Shown piece after piece: positions 1 to 8,903 of a stretch of DNA of 36,056 bases. The translations under genes and the position numbers were made by a program. Within the stretch, counting starts at the first letter, position 1; every line of letters starts with the position of its first letter. Under the pieces are notes generated by a model that saw only the letters and a list, made by a program, of their open reading frames with translations, was not told where the DNA came from and did no database searches. The DNA comes from Flavobacterium sp. KMS (GTDB taxonomy: Bacteria; Bacteroidota; Bacteroidia; Flavobacteriales; Flavobacteriaceae): assembly GCF_000813005.1 (NCBI RefSeq), contig NZ_JSYP01000034.1:1-36056 (forward strand), given 5' to 3'.

Positions 1-2
1 AG

Positions 3-75
<73 letters not shown>

Positions 76-87
76 ATTACTGTGGTG

Positions 88-95
88 CAAATATA
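88..95 (-). promoter_or_regulatory. Promoter -7 box for tRNA-Gly
   Basis: Minus-strand TATATTTG matches the Bacteroidota -7 consensus TAnnTTTG and ends 13 nt before the first base of the tRNA. A possible -33 element, CTTG, lies 21 nt upstream (plus-strand CAAG at 117-120). Confidence 0.6.
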
Positions 96-210
96 GATAA
101 TAACTCCAGTTAAAAACAAGTTTTTTTTACAAAAATTTCAAAAAATCTTAAACAAATTCTTTAATATATTTAAAACTAAAAAGTTATAACTTTACTATTC
201 TTTAAAAATT

Positions 211-648
211 ATGTCAAACATACAAGAAATATCTGCCCAAGAAACTTATTTAGTACGCAATCCTGTTCTACGAAAAGGAAAACCTATAGAAAGCTGCCAC
301 TTTGATGGTGATGATTTACCTACAACGCATCACTTTGGTTTATTTGAAGATAAAAATTTAGTAGGAATTATTTCGCTATTCCGAAATTCTAATATTACCT
401 TTGCGGAAAATTTCCAATCGCAGATTCGAGGAATGGCCATTTTGGACGATTTTAGAAAAAAAGGATTTGGGGAAGCTTTGGTTATTTACTGTGAAGAATA
501 TTGTATTAACAATAATTGTAAACTAATGTGGTTTAACGCCAGAACCGAAGCAGTTGGATTTTATGAAAAAATGGGCTACCAAAAGACTGGTGCAATTTTT
601 GAAATAAAAGATGTTGGGAAACACCTGTTAATGTATAAAAAACTTTAA
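211..648 (+). CDS. GNAT family N-acetyltransferase
   Basis: A 145-residue protein with the single-domain GNAT fold expected from its sequence. The acetyl-CoA pyrophosphate-binding loop is visible as RKKGFG at residues 82-87 after the strand IRGMAI, and the C-terminal motif FYEKMGYQKTG is typical of the family. It should move an acetyl group from acetyl-CoA to an amine, but the substrate cannot be read from sequence. The next gene begins one base after its stop codon, so the two are probably co-transcribed. The ATG at 211 is the only sensible start. The family call is firm; the specific role is unknown. Confidence 0.88.
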   Translation: MSNIQEISAQETYLVRNPVLRKGKPIESCHFDGDDLPTTHHFGLFEDKNLVGIISLFRNSNITFAENFQSQIRGMAILDDFRKKGFGEALVIYCEEYCINNNCKLMWFNARTEAVGFYEKMGYQKTGAIFEIKDVGKHLLMYKKL

Positions 649-649
649 A

Positions 650-2230
650 ATGAATAAACTTTACTTTTTAATATTACTATCAATCTTTATAAGTTGCAAA
701 AAAGAAGAAAAAGCAATTCCTGTAAAAAAAGCGGAACCTCTTCCTGCAATTGTTCAAACTGATGAACGAAAAATTCAGTTGGACACATCGGTGATAGGCT
801 CTTTTAAAAGTGAAGATCTTAAAAAATTTTACATCGCATCTCATAATGAGACCGTTTGGGGTAATCTTGAAAAAAGAACCTTCATTATTGATGAATTAAA
901 AAAATCTGAATCTCTTGGTTTAGAACCAAACGATTATAGCATAAAAAGAATAGAAAATTTTGAAAGTAAAATAAGTAAGTTAAACGATACCGACTTGGCT
1001 CTATATGACGTTTTGCTTACTTATAATTTTCAGAAATACTTAACGCATTTACATAAAGGAAAACTGAATCCTAAAAAACTATATAATGATTGGGATTTAA
1101 ATGACAAACCATTTAATGTAAACACCATTCTTATTAAAGCTTTTAATGATAATGATTTAACACTTGCTATCGAAAAAAGTCAGCCAAAAACATATACCTA
1201 TAAAAGGTTACTAAAAGCACTAGAATTACTAAATGAATTTCCAGACGACAACATTAAAACCATCGAAGTTGAAGATAAAGTAACGTTGCACGACACTAAT
1301 AACGCAATGATTACAATTAAAAAACGCCTTTTATACTGGAAAGATCTAACAGGGAGGGACAGTTTAACATCTACTTACGACAATAAGACATTTGAAGCTA
1401 TTAAAAAATTCCAAACTCGTCATGGCTTAGCTGCCGATGGTGTTATTGGTAAAGGAACTGTTAATGCTTTGAATTTTTCTAAAATCAGACGAAAACATCA
1501 AATTATCAGCAACATTGAGCGCTGGAGATGGTTTGCAGATACGCTTGCCGAAAATTATTTTATAATAAACATTCCTGATTACAGCCTACACGTTGTTGAA
1601 AACAAAGACACTACTGTTGTTCGAAAAATTGTTGTGGGTACTAATAGCCGAAAAACACCTATTCTAACCTCAACTCTTAAAACTGTTGTCTTTAACCCAA
1701 CATGGACTGTTCCGCCAACTATATTAAAAGAAGATATTGTCCCTGCAATGAAACGCAATCGAAATTATTTAAAAAATAAAAACATTACGATTTACAGTAA
1801 AGACAACTCTGTTGTAGAACCTAGTGACTGGAATGAAAATTCTCCTGGTAGTTATCGCTATGTACAAAGTCCTGGAAGTAGTAACTCATTGGGATTAATG
1901 AAAATCTTATTTCCAAATAACCATAGCGTCTATTTACATGATACCAATCACCGTAACTTATTCGGAAGAAACAATCGTTCTTTAAGTTCTGGTTGTGTTC
2001 GTGTCGAAAATCCTTTGGAATTAGCACAACATATATTGGACTCTAATAACTGGTCGAAAGAAAAAATAGATTCTCTTATAGTTACTAAAAAAACCACTAA
2101 TGTAAGAATTGCCAAAAAATACGCTATGTATCAATGGTATTGGACCGCATGGAGCGAAGATAATTCTTTACAATTTAGAAATGACATCTACAATTTAGAC
2201 ACCGATTTATATGCTAAATTAAGAAATTAG
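650..2230 (+). CDS. L,D-transpeptidase, YcbB/LdtD-like lipoprotein
   Basis: A 526-residue protein of the large L,D-transpeptidase family, which forms 3-3 crosslinks in peptidoglycan. The N-terminus is a lipoprotein signal ending FISC, with the lipidated Cys at 16. A peptidoglycan-binding-like motif (FQTRHGLAADGVIG) lies near residues 250-275, and the YkuD catalytic domain follows. The catalytic His-containing motif LHDTNHRNLFG has His430 and the SSGCVRV motif has nucleophile Cys449. Length and domain order match E. coli YcbB-like enzymes rather than the small YkuD type. It lies one base after the acetyltransferase gene. Its last 12 bases overlap the 3' end of the convergent gene at 2219-2941, another L,D-transpeptidase. 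Confidence 0.93.
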   Translation: MNKLYFLILLSIFISCKKEEKAIPVKKAEPLPAIVQTDERKIQLDTSVIGSFKSEDLKKFYIASHNETVWGNLEKRTFIIDELKKSESLGLEPNDYSIKRIENFESKISKLNDTDLALYDVLLTYNFQKYLTHLHKGKLNPKKLYNDWDLNDKPFNVNTILIKAFNDNDLTLAIEKSQPKTYTYKRLLKALELLNEFPDDNIKTIEVEDKVTLHDTNNAMITIKKRLLYWKDLTGRDSLTSTYDNKTFEAIKKFQTRHGLAADGVIGKGTVNALNFSKIRRKHQIISNIERWRWFADTLAENYFIINIPDYSLHVVENKDTTVVRKIVVGTNSRKTPILTSTLKTVVFNPTWTVPPTILKEDIVPAMKRNRNYLKNKNITIYSKDNSVVEPSDWNENSPGSYRYVQSPGSSNSLGLMKILFPNNHSVYLHDTNHRNLFGRNNRSLSSGCVRVENPLELAQHILDSNNWSKEKIDSLIVTKKTTNVRIAKKYAMYQWYWTAWSEDNSLQFRNDIYNLDTDLYAKLRN

Positions 2231-2941
2231 CTTTTCTTCCATCGTAAAAGTTCTTGATGGATGATAGATATATAAACACGATTTATCTTTTATTGCTTCG
2301 ATAATTGCATTAGTTAATTCTACAGGAATAGCAGGACAACCTTGGCTACGACCTAACCTTTTATTGTTTCTAATAAATGACTCAGAAACATAATCGGCTC
2401 CATGAATTACTACTGCTCTTTCGCGCGCATTATCATTAACTCCTCTTTCTAAACCATCTAAACGTAACGAGATTCCGTGTTTTCCTCTATACACCTCACC
2501 TGTTGCATAAAAACCAAGACTACTTTTATAGGAAGAATTTGTATTTGAAAAATCTGATGCAAATTCTTCACCTGTATTTCTTCCGTGAGCAACCAGAGAT
2601 TGGAACAATACGGTATTGGTAGAAAGATCAATAACCCAAAGACGTTTCAGATTAGAAGACAAACTAAAATCTACCAAAGTCAAAAGATCTTTTTGAATAA
2701 GTCCTTTTTCCTTTAATAAATAAAAACCTTTTAAAGCCTCTGTAAAACTCTTAAGTTCAGGTAAATCAAAATTATTTGCATTAAGTGTACTATAAACCGC
2801 TTTGATTCTTAAATCTAAGCTTGCTGTTACTGTACTAGCGATATTTTTCTTTTCAACTTTTTTAACTTCTGTAGTTGTTTTTGTATCTGTGGTAAATGAC
2901 AAAAACAACATTAACAATATGGGACAAATCTTATAAATCAT
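2219..2941 (-). CDS. Secreted L,D-transpeptidase catalytic-domain (YkuD-like) protein
   Basis: A 240-residue protein with an N-terminal hydrophobic segment (residues 5-17) that looks like a signal peptide, then a compact catalytic domain. Residues H180 (in VVIHGADYV) and C202 (in GRSQGCPAIP) fit the His/Cys pair of the murein L,D-transpeptidase catalytic-domain family. This is the Bacteroidota 'YkuD_2-like' type, clearly different from the YcbB-type gene it converges on. It lacks a peptidoglycan-binding domain. Likely role is peptidoglycan remodelling in the periplasm. The reading frame runs 12 bases into the neighbouring gene's 3' end. A TATATTTG box upstream on the minus strand (2978-2985) supports its own promoter. 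Confidence 0.88.
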   Translation of the reverse strand: MIYKICPILLMLFLSFTTDTKTTTEVKKVEKKNIASTVTASLDLRIKAVYSTLNANNFDLPELKSFTEALKGFYLLKEKGLIQKDLLTLVDFSLSSNLKRLWVIDLSTNTVLFQSLVAHGRNTGEEFASDFSNTNSSYKSSLGFYATGEVYRGKHGISLRLDGLERGVNDNARERAVVIHGADYVSESFIRNNKRLGRSQGCPAIPVELTNAIIEAIKDKSCLYIYHPSRTFTMEEKLIS

Positions 2942-2977
2942 TGAATGCGTTTAGGTTATAATTTGTTTCGTGGTTCG

Positions 2978-2985
2978 CAAATATA
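2978..2985 (-). promoter_or_regulatory. Promoter -7 box for the YkuD-like gene
   Basis: Minus-strand TATATTTG is an exact TAnnTTTG match, about 37 nt upstream of the ATG at 2941. Confidence 0.55.
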
Positions 2986-3473
2986 TAAAAAATATGTAGC
3001 TCCCAAAATTTTACAGTAGAAACGAAGTACTTTTTAATCATTTTTTAACGAATACAACCTAATATTTATTGTATTCTCTTAATGAAATTATAACAAAACT
3101 TATTGAAACACAGTAAACTATAAGCCAAAACCTACATATTAGAAAAGCAAATTAATCAATTATACCACATTTAGCTACACTAATTAATTACATCATTTTA
3201 AAGTAAATAGACTTTTTTAAGCACTTCCTGATTATCTCAAATACTTTATTCTTTAACAACATAAACAACTTACTTATTCATGAATGTAATAAACTATATT
3301 TTATCGGTAAGCATTCACCATTTCATTGACTATAATGGCATCAAAAACAAAACCTAATCTGCATTTATTTTAAAAAATTACACCTTCTATAATTAAATTA
3401 TTATTTTTTTATACCGTTCCCTTTATAAAGCATAATTGTATCTAAGTCTTTCTTAAACATTTTACAAATGGCT

Positions 3474-3481
3474 TATCTTTG
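3474..3481 (+). promoter_or_regulatory. Promoter -7 box for gpmI
   Basis: TATCTTTG matches TAnnTTTG and sits 16 nt before the ATG, implying a very short leader. No clear -33 TTTG is visible at the right spacing. Confidence 0.5.
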
Positions 3482-3497
3482 TGCAAAATAAATTCTG

Positions 3498-5015
3498 ATG
3501 AACAAAAAAGTAATCCTTATGATTTTAGATGGTTGGGGAAAATCTCCTGACCCTAAAGTATCTGCAATAGACAATGCAAATGTTCCATTTATAAATAGCC
3601 TTTACAAAAACTACCCAAGCGCACAACTTCGTACCGATGGTTTAAATGTAGGTTTACCAGAAGGGCAAATGGGAAATAGTGAAGTTGGACACATGAACCT
3701 TGGTGCGGGAAGAATCGTTTACCAGGATTTAGCAAAAATAAACCTTGCTGTAGCTCACAATACTTTAGCCAAAGAGCAAGTACTTGTAGATGCGTTTACT
3801 TATGCAAAAGAAAACAATAAAAAAGTACATTTTTTAGGTCTTGTTTCTGATGGTGGTGTTCACTCACACACTTCTCACCTACGAGGATTAATTGATGCTA
3901 CTCAAGAATACGGTTTGGACAAAGTATTTGTTCATGCCTTTACCGATGGTCGTGATGTTGATCCTAAATCTGGAGCAACTTACATACAAGATTTAGAAAA
4001 CCATATTGCAAATACTCCAGTAAAAATAGCATCTGTAATAGGTCGTTATTATGCTATGGATCGTGACAAACGTTGGGAACGTGTAAAACTAGCTTACGAT
4101 TTAATAGTAAACGGATTGGGTACACACTCAAAAGATGCCGTAGCTTCTATTAAAGAAAGCTACGAAAATAACATTACTGATGAATTTATCGCTCCAATCA
4201 TTATGGTTGATGCAAATGATAAACCACTAGCAACTATCGAAGAGGATGATGTTGTTATTTTCTTCAATTTTAGAACCGATAGAGGTCGTGAACTTACTGA
4301 AGCTCTTTCGCAAGAAGATTTTCACGAGCAAAACATGCACAAACTAAAATTGTATTATGTAACACTTACTAATTACGACGAAACATACTTAAACGTAAAA
4401 GTTGTTTACAACAAAGACAACATTACCGAAACATTAGGTGAAGTTTTAGAGAAAGCGAATAAAAAACAAATTCGTATTGCCGAAACGGAGAAATATCCTC
4501 ACGTAACTTTTTTCTTTTCTGGCGGAAGAGAAGTTCCTTTTGAAGGCGAAAGCAGAATCTTAAGAAATTCTCCAAAAGTAGCAACTTACGATTTACAACC
4601 AGAAATGAGTGCATTTGAATTAAAAGATGCATTAGTGCCTGAATTAAATAAAGGTGAAGTAGATTTTGTATGTTTAAATTTTGCCAATGGAGACATGGTA
4701 GGACATACAGGAATTATGAGCGCTGCAATATTAGCTTGTGAAGCTGTTGATGCTTGTGTAAAAGAAGTTATCGAAGCTGCTCTTGCAAATGATTATACTA
4801 CAATTGTAATTGCCGATCACGGAAATTGCGAAACTATGATTAATCCTGACGGAAGCCCTAATACAGCACACACAACTAATCCTGTGCCGATTATTTTGGT
4901 TGACAAAGAATTAAAAACAATACACGATGGTGTTCTGGGTGACATTGCTCCTACTATTCTTGAGTTAATGGGAATTCCACAACCTGCTGCAATGACTTGT
5001 CATTCATTGTTGTAA
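3498..5015 (+). CDS. gpmI: 2,3-bisphosphoglycerate-independent phosphoglycerate mutase
   Basis: A 505-residue, full-length GpmI that interconverts 3- and 2-phosphoglycerate in the cytosol (glycolysis and gluconeogenesis) using two metal ions. Visible family motifs include DGWG at residues 11-14 (metal ligand Asp11), NSEVGHMNLGAGR with phospho-accepting Ser61, DGGVHSH, HAFTDGRD, IGRYYAMDRDKRWER, FNFRTDRGRELT, and the C-terminal metal motif ADHGNCE. Length matches the family (about 510). It is a single-gene unit: a promoter box sits just upstream and a strong hairpin terminator follows at 5104-5140. Confidence 0.98.
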   Translation: MNKKVILMILDGWGKSPDPKVSAIDNANVPFINSLYKNYPSAQLRTDGLNVGLPEGQMGNSEVGHMNLGAGRIVYQDLAKINLAVAHNTLAKEQVLVDAFTYAKENNKKVHFLGLVSDGGVHSHTSHLRGLIDATQEYGLDKVFVHAFTDGRDVDPKSGATYIQDLENHIANTPVKIASVIGRYYAMDRDKRWERVKLAYDLIVNGLGTHSKDAVASIKESYENNITDEFIAPIIMVDANDKPLATIEEDDVVIFFNFRTDRGRELTEALSQEDFHEQNMHKLKLYYVTLTNYDETYLNVKVVYNKDNITETLGEVLEKANKKQIRIAETEKYPHVTFFFSGGREVPFEGESRILRNSPKVATYDLQPEMSAFELKDALVPELNKGEVDFVCLNFANGDMVGHTGIMSAAILACEAVDACVKEVIEAALANDYTTIVIADHGNCETMINPDGSPNTAHTTNPVPIILVDKELKTIHDGVLGDIAPTILELMGIPQPAAMTCHSLL

Positions 5016-5040
5016 AAGCATTCGTTTTAGCTTACAGTAA

Positions 5041-5090
5041 CAGTATTCAGTTGCAATCATCACTGAAAACTGGTACTGCGACTGAAACTG
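5041..5090. repeat. ACTGAAAACTG-type imperfect inverted repeat
   Basis: CAGTATTCAGTTGCA at 5041-5055 pairs imperfectly with TGCGACTGAAACTG at 5077-5090, and the loop contains another ACTGAAAACTG unit. The segment is low complexity, built of CAGT/ACTG words, and lies in the 3' region of gpmI before its terminator. Confidence 0.55.
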
Positions 5091-5103
5091 AAAACTATTT
5101 TTT

Positions 5104-5140
5104 AAAAAAGCTGTTCTTAAATCAAGAACAGCTTTTTTTT
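5104..5140 (+). terminator. Rho-independent terminator after gpmI
   Basis: AAGCTGTTCTT and AAGAACAGCTT form an 11-bp perfect stem with a short AAATC-type loop, followed by a run of eight T. The A-rich 5' side makes it partly bidirectional. Confidence 0.9.
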
Positions 5141-5184
5141 TGCACAAATAAAAGTTAAATACTCAAAGTTGAAAGTAATACTAT

Positions 5185-5192
5185 TATATTTG
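5185..5192 (+). promoter_or_regulatory. Promoter -7 box for the TetR-exporter operon
   Basis: TATATTTG matches TAnnTTTG and ends 17 nt before the ATG of the TetR gene. It follows the gpmI terminator, so this is probably the operon promoter. Confidence 0.6.
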
Positions 5193-5209
5193 CATTTAAA
5201 ATAACTTTT

Positions 5210-5881
5210 ATGGAGACTATACTATCAAATTTAAAAATCCAAGTCAATGAAAAGATCTATGTAAAGGATCCAGAAACATCTGCCTTAGGAAAAAAAATTA
5301 TTGAACAAAGTATTCTTCTCATCGATGCAATTGGGTTTGATAATTTTACATTTAAAAAATTAGGCGTAGAAATAGGGTCTAACGAAAGTTCGATTTATCG
5401 TTATTTTGAAAACAAACACAAATTATTAGTCTATTTATCTTCTTGGTACTGGAGCTGGATGGAATATAAACTAGTTTTCTCTACTACTAACATCATAGAT
5501 AAAAAAGAAAAACTTAATAAAGCCATCACCATTGTTACCGAAAAAGTTACCGATGATGCCTCTACAGAACATATTAATGAAGCGATTTTAAATAAAATTA
5601 TAATTGCCGAATTCACTAAAACATTCCATACTAAAGAGGTTGATCAGGAAAACAAAGAAGGCTTTTTTTTAATATATAAAAGAGTTATTAATCGGATTGT
5701 TTCTATTGTAAAGGAAGTAAATCCGGACTACCCTTTTGCAAAATCTCTAGTATCGACTATTGTAGAAGGAAGTTTGCACCAACATTTCCTGACAGATCAT
5801 TTAAAGACAATCACAGATTGCAATGAAACCGTTACAACTACTCAATTTTATTTAAATCTTGCAGAAAACGTTTTGCGCTAA
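5210..5881 (+). CDS. TetR/AcrR family transcriptional regulator
   Basis: A 223-residue protein with an N-terminal DNA-binding domain. The helix-turn-helix lies near residues 48-67, with the family-typical SIYRYFENKHKLLVYL that ends the motif. About 25 residues precede the first helix, slightly more than usual. The C-terminal ligand domain is not assignable. It is the first gene of an operon with an ABC exporter subunit (11 bases downstream), an HlyD-type adaptor and a TolC-type channel, so it probably represses this export system and itself. The ligand is unknown. Confidence 0.9.
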   Translation: METILSNLKIQVNEKIYVKDPETSALGKKIIEQSILLIDAIGFDNFTFKKLGVEIGSNESSIYRYFENKHKLLVYLSSWYWSWMEYKLVFSTTNIIDKKEKLNKAITIVTEKVTDDASTEHINEAILNKIIIAEFTKTFHTKEVDQENKEGFFLIYKRVINRIVSIVKEVNPDYPFAKSLVSTIVEGSLHQHFLTDHLKTITDCNETVTTTQFYLNLAENVLR

Positions 5882-5892
5882 AAATAACCAAT

Positions 5893-7563
5893 ATGACTCC
5901 ACTAAAAAGATTTTACAATTTACTTGAGCTAGATAAAAAAGATATTTATCAAATCTTTTTCTATGCTATTTTCGCTGGATTAATAAGTTTGTCGCTTCCG
6001 TTAGGAATCCAAGCCATTATTACTTTTATACAATCTGGCAGGGTAAGTGCATCCTGGATTGTTCTTATCATTTTAGTTGTTGCCGGAGTTGCGCTTGTTG
6101 GTATTTTATCTTTTATGCAATTGCGAATTACAGAAAATTTGCAACAAAAAATATTTGTCCGTGCTTCATTTGAATTTGCCGCTCGTTTACCAAAAATAAA
6201 ACAATCAGAATTGTATGGTACATATCCTCCAGAATTAACAAATCGTTTTTTTGATACCATGACCATCCAAAAAGGAACTTCAAAATTATTGACTGATTTT
6301 TCGGCAGCCTTACTCCAAATCACTTTTGGAATTATATTGTTGTCCTTATACCATCCCTATTTTATAGTATTTGGCCTCTTATTGTTTCTTCTTTTATACT
6401 TCATTTTTAAATTTTCGTACAAATCAGGTTTAGAAACCAGTTTAAAAGAATCGAAATTCAAGTATAAAGTTGCAAGCTGGTTACAAGAAATGGCGCGTAA
6501 TAATTATAGTTTCAGAAACGAACTTAATTATGATTTTGCACTTCAAAAAAACAACTCAATAGTAAGTGGTTATCTTACGTATCGTGAAAAACATTTTAGC
6601 GTTATCAAAAGACAATTTACACAATTGATTCTTTTTAAAATCATTATAACTGCCAGTTTACTATCTATTGGAGGATATTTAGTATTAAGTCAGGAAATGA
6701 ATATTGGACAGTTTGTTGCTGCAGAAATTATCATCTTATTAGTCATTAACTCTGTTGAAAAAATCATTCTGGGACTCGAAAGTTTTTATGATGTTTTAAC
6801 TTCTGTTGAAAAAATAGGACAAGTAACGGATTTAGAATTAGAAGAAAATTCAGATTCCCAAAATGACCGTTGCTATAACAACATCACTTTAGAAACAGAA
6901 GGTCTAAATGTAAAGTTTCCAGATTCTCAGAAGAATGCGCTGGATTCTATTACCCTTAAAATAAATCAGGGAGAAAAAATAGTAATTGATGGTCAAAATG
7001 GCTCCGGAAAAACTACTCTTATCAGGTTACTATCGGGCGTACTTAAACAAAGTTCTGGTGCTTTTTATATCAATGATGACACCTTTAAGAAAATAAACCT
7101 AAAACAATATCGCTCACAAATAGGCAGTATCATTCATAATGAAACCCCGTTTGAAGGAACCATTTTAGAAAACATTACTTTTAATGACTCATCGATAAGC
7201 TCTGAAGATTTAAAGTGGGCTGTAGATGGAGTACAGCTTAGCCCATTTATTAAATTATTACCAAAAGGTTTAGACACACATATTTACCCGGAAGGAAGAC
7301 AGTTATCTTCCTCTAATGCTCAAAAAATCTTATTAGCAAGAAGTATTATTCATAAACCAAAAATTCTTTTTTATGAGGATCCAACGGATACTATGGATGA
7401 TGAAGTTGCTAATGAAATTATTGATTTTATAACTTCCGACAAGAATAAATGGACCATTATTGTTTCCTCTAAAAATCCTTATTGGAAAACAAAATCTACG
7501 CGAAAAATAATCATGCAAAACGGCCTTATCATACTTGATCAAAAAAACAATACGCCATGCTAA
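5893..7563 (+). CDS. ABC transporter permease/ATP-binding protein with degenerate ATPase motifs
   Basis: A 556-residue fused exporter half-transporter: an N-terminal membrane domain (several helices, about residues 20-300) and a C-terminal nucleotide-binding domain (about 335-550), without a C39 peptidase domain. Walker A is intact (GQNGSGKT, 367-374). Other motifs are altered. The expected Q-loop VxPQD reads IIHNE, the LSGGQ signature reads LSSSN (471-475), the Walker B ILLLDEPT reads ILFYEDPT with E495-D496 in swapped order, and the expected switch His near 526 is Ser/Lys (VSSKN). It overlaps the HlyD-type gene by 7 bases. It may hydrolyse ATP weakly or be driven or regulated differently; I infer export across both membranes with its two partners. 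Confidence 0.9.
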   Translation: MTPLKRFYNLLELDKKDIYQIFFYAIFAGLISLSLPLGIQAIITFIQSGRVSASWIVLIILVVAGVALVGILSFMQLRITENLQQKIFVRASFEFAARLPKIKQSELYGTYPPELTNRFFDTMTIQKGTSKLLTDFSAALLQITFGIILLSLYHPYFIVFGLLLFLLLYFIFKFSYKSGLETSLKESKFKYKVASWLQEMARNNYSFRNELNYDFALQKNNSIVSGYLTYREKHFSVIKRQFTQLILFKIIITASLLSIGGYLVLSQEMNIGQFVAAEIIILLVINSVEKIILGLESFYDVLTSVEKIGQVTDLELEENSDSQNDRCYNNITLETEGLNVKFPDSQKNALDSITLKINQGEKIVIDGQNGSGKTTLIRLLSGVLKQSSGAFYINDDTFKKINLKQYRSQIGSIIHNETPFEGTILENITFNDSSISSEDLKWAVDGVQLSPFIKLLPKGLDTHIYPEGRQLSSSNAQKILLARSIIHKPKILFYEDPTDTMDDEVANEIIDFITSDKNKWTIIVSSKNPYWKTKSTRKIIMQNGLIILDQKNNTPC

Positions 7564-8903
7564 ACATTTCCGACAATAAAACAAAGTTACAGCCTCTTGA
7601 CAAGTATAAAACTATAAAAGACCTAAGCAATAGGCCTCATTATAAAATCCTGAATAAAATAATAATAGGCACCGCAATCTTCGTAATAATATCGCTTTTC
7701 TTGCCTTGGACTCAGAATATTTCTGGTTCAGGATCTGTAACGACCTTAAAGCCCAACCAAAGACCACAATCTATCCAGAGTATTATTTCGGGTCGAATTG
7801 AGAAATGGTATGTACAAGAAGGGGATTTTGTAAAAAAAGGAGATACAATCATGTTTATTTCTGAGATAAAAGAAGATTACATGGATCCAAATTTAGTAGA
7901 AAACACTAAAAACCAAGTTGATGCTAAAAAGCAATCTCTAGAATCCTATGGAGAAAAAGTAAACACACTTTCTAAGCAAATAGAATTTATAGAAAACGAG
8001 AAGAAATTAAAATTAGAGCAAGCAAGAAATAAAGTAAAACAATCGCTTTTAAAAATAAAAAGCGACAGCATAGATCTTGTTGCAGTTAAAACGCAACTAA
8101 AAATTGCAAACACACAATATAATCGTGCCTTGCAACTAAACAAAGAAGGTTTAAAACCGATGACCGATGTAGAGGAAAAGCGCTTGAAATTACAAGATGT
8201 TGATGCTAAAATTGTAACTCAGGAAAATAAATATTTAACCAGCAAAAATGAATACATAAATGCTAAAGTAGAGATTAACAGAATCACTGCCGAATATTCT
8301 GAAAAAGCAGCTAAAGCAAAAAGTGATCAATATACAACCTTGAGTAATAAATTTGATACTGAAGCACAAGTTAATAAACTAGAAAATCAATATGTAAATT
8401 ATAGTGTGCGTAATGGTATGTATTACATTAAAGCAGCTCAAAATGGTTACATTAACAGAGCTTTACTAGCAGGTATTGGAGAAACCATAAAAGAGGGAAC
8501 TCCGATAGTAACCATAATGCCATCTGAATATGATATTGCGGTCGAAACCTTTATAAATCCTATTGATTTGCCTTTGATAAAAAAGGGAGAAAAAGTACGT
8601 GTTTGGTTTGATGGTTGGCCTACTATAGTATTTTCGGGCTGGCCTGATATATCTTACGGAACATTTGGAGGACAAGTTGTAGCTATAGAGAATTTTATTA
8701 GCGACAATGGTAAATACAGAATCCTGATTGCCCCAGACCCATCCGAAGCTAAATGGCCTAAACAACTTAGTGTTGGTTCTGGTGCACAAACAATTGCTTT
8801 GTTAGACACTGTACCAATTTGGTTTGAGATTTGGAGAACTCTTAACGGATTCCCTCCAAATTATTACAAGAATGAGACAAAAACCACAAAAGAAAAAAAA
8901 TAA
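7557..8903 (+). CDS. HlyD family periplasmic adaptor (membrane fusion protein)
   Basis: A 448-residue membrane fusion protein of type I secretion or efflux systems. One transmembrane segment lies at about residues 34-50. A lipoyl/biotinyl-like half-motif (GRIEKWYVQEGDFVKKGD) follows at 79-96, then a long lysine- and glutamine-rich alpha-helical hairpin (about 120-275), then the second lipoyl half and beta-barrel regions. It starts inside the last codons of the ABC gene (7-base overlap) and its stop overlaps the start of the TolC-type gene by one base. This indicates translational coupling. It should bridge the inner-membrane ABC subunit and the outer-membrane channel. Confidence 0.93.
   Translation: MLNISDNKTKLQPLDKYKTIKDLSNRPHYKILNKIIIGTAIFVIISLFLPWTQNISGSGSVTTLKPNQRPQSIQSIISGRIEKWYVQEGDFVKKGDTIMFISEIKEDYMDPNLVENTKNQVDAKKQSLESYGEKVNTLSKQIEFIENEKKLKLEQARNKVKQSLLKIKSDSIDLVAVKTQLKIANTQYNRALQLNKEGLKPMTDVEEKRLKLQDVDAKIVTQENKYLTSKNEYINAKVEINRITAEYSEKAAKAKSDQYTTLSNKFDTEAQVNKLENQYVNYSVRNGMYYIKAAQNGYINRALLAGIGETIKEGTPIVTIMPSEYDIAVETFINPIDLPLIKKGEKVRVWFDGWPTIVFSGWPDISYGTFGGQVVAIENFISDNGKYRILIAPDPSEAKWPKQLSVGSGAQTIALLDTVPIWFEIWRTLNGFPPNYYKNETKTTKEKK

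Larger units (their letters stand above)
2942..3497. other. Long AT-rich spacer between divergent genes
   Basis: This 556-nt spacer separates the YkuD-like gene (minus) from gpmI (plus). It holds a promoter box at each end. I saw no convincing reading frame, RNA gene or long inverted repeat in the middle, which is unusually long for this compact window. Confidence 0.6.

Noticed and set aside
2942..3497. Small RNA or riboswitch in the long spacer
   Set aside because: I looked for conserved-looking stems and none stood out beyond A/T noise.
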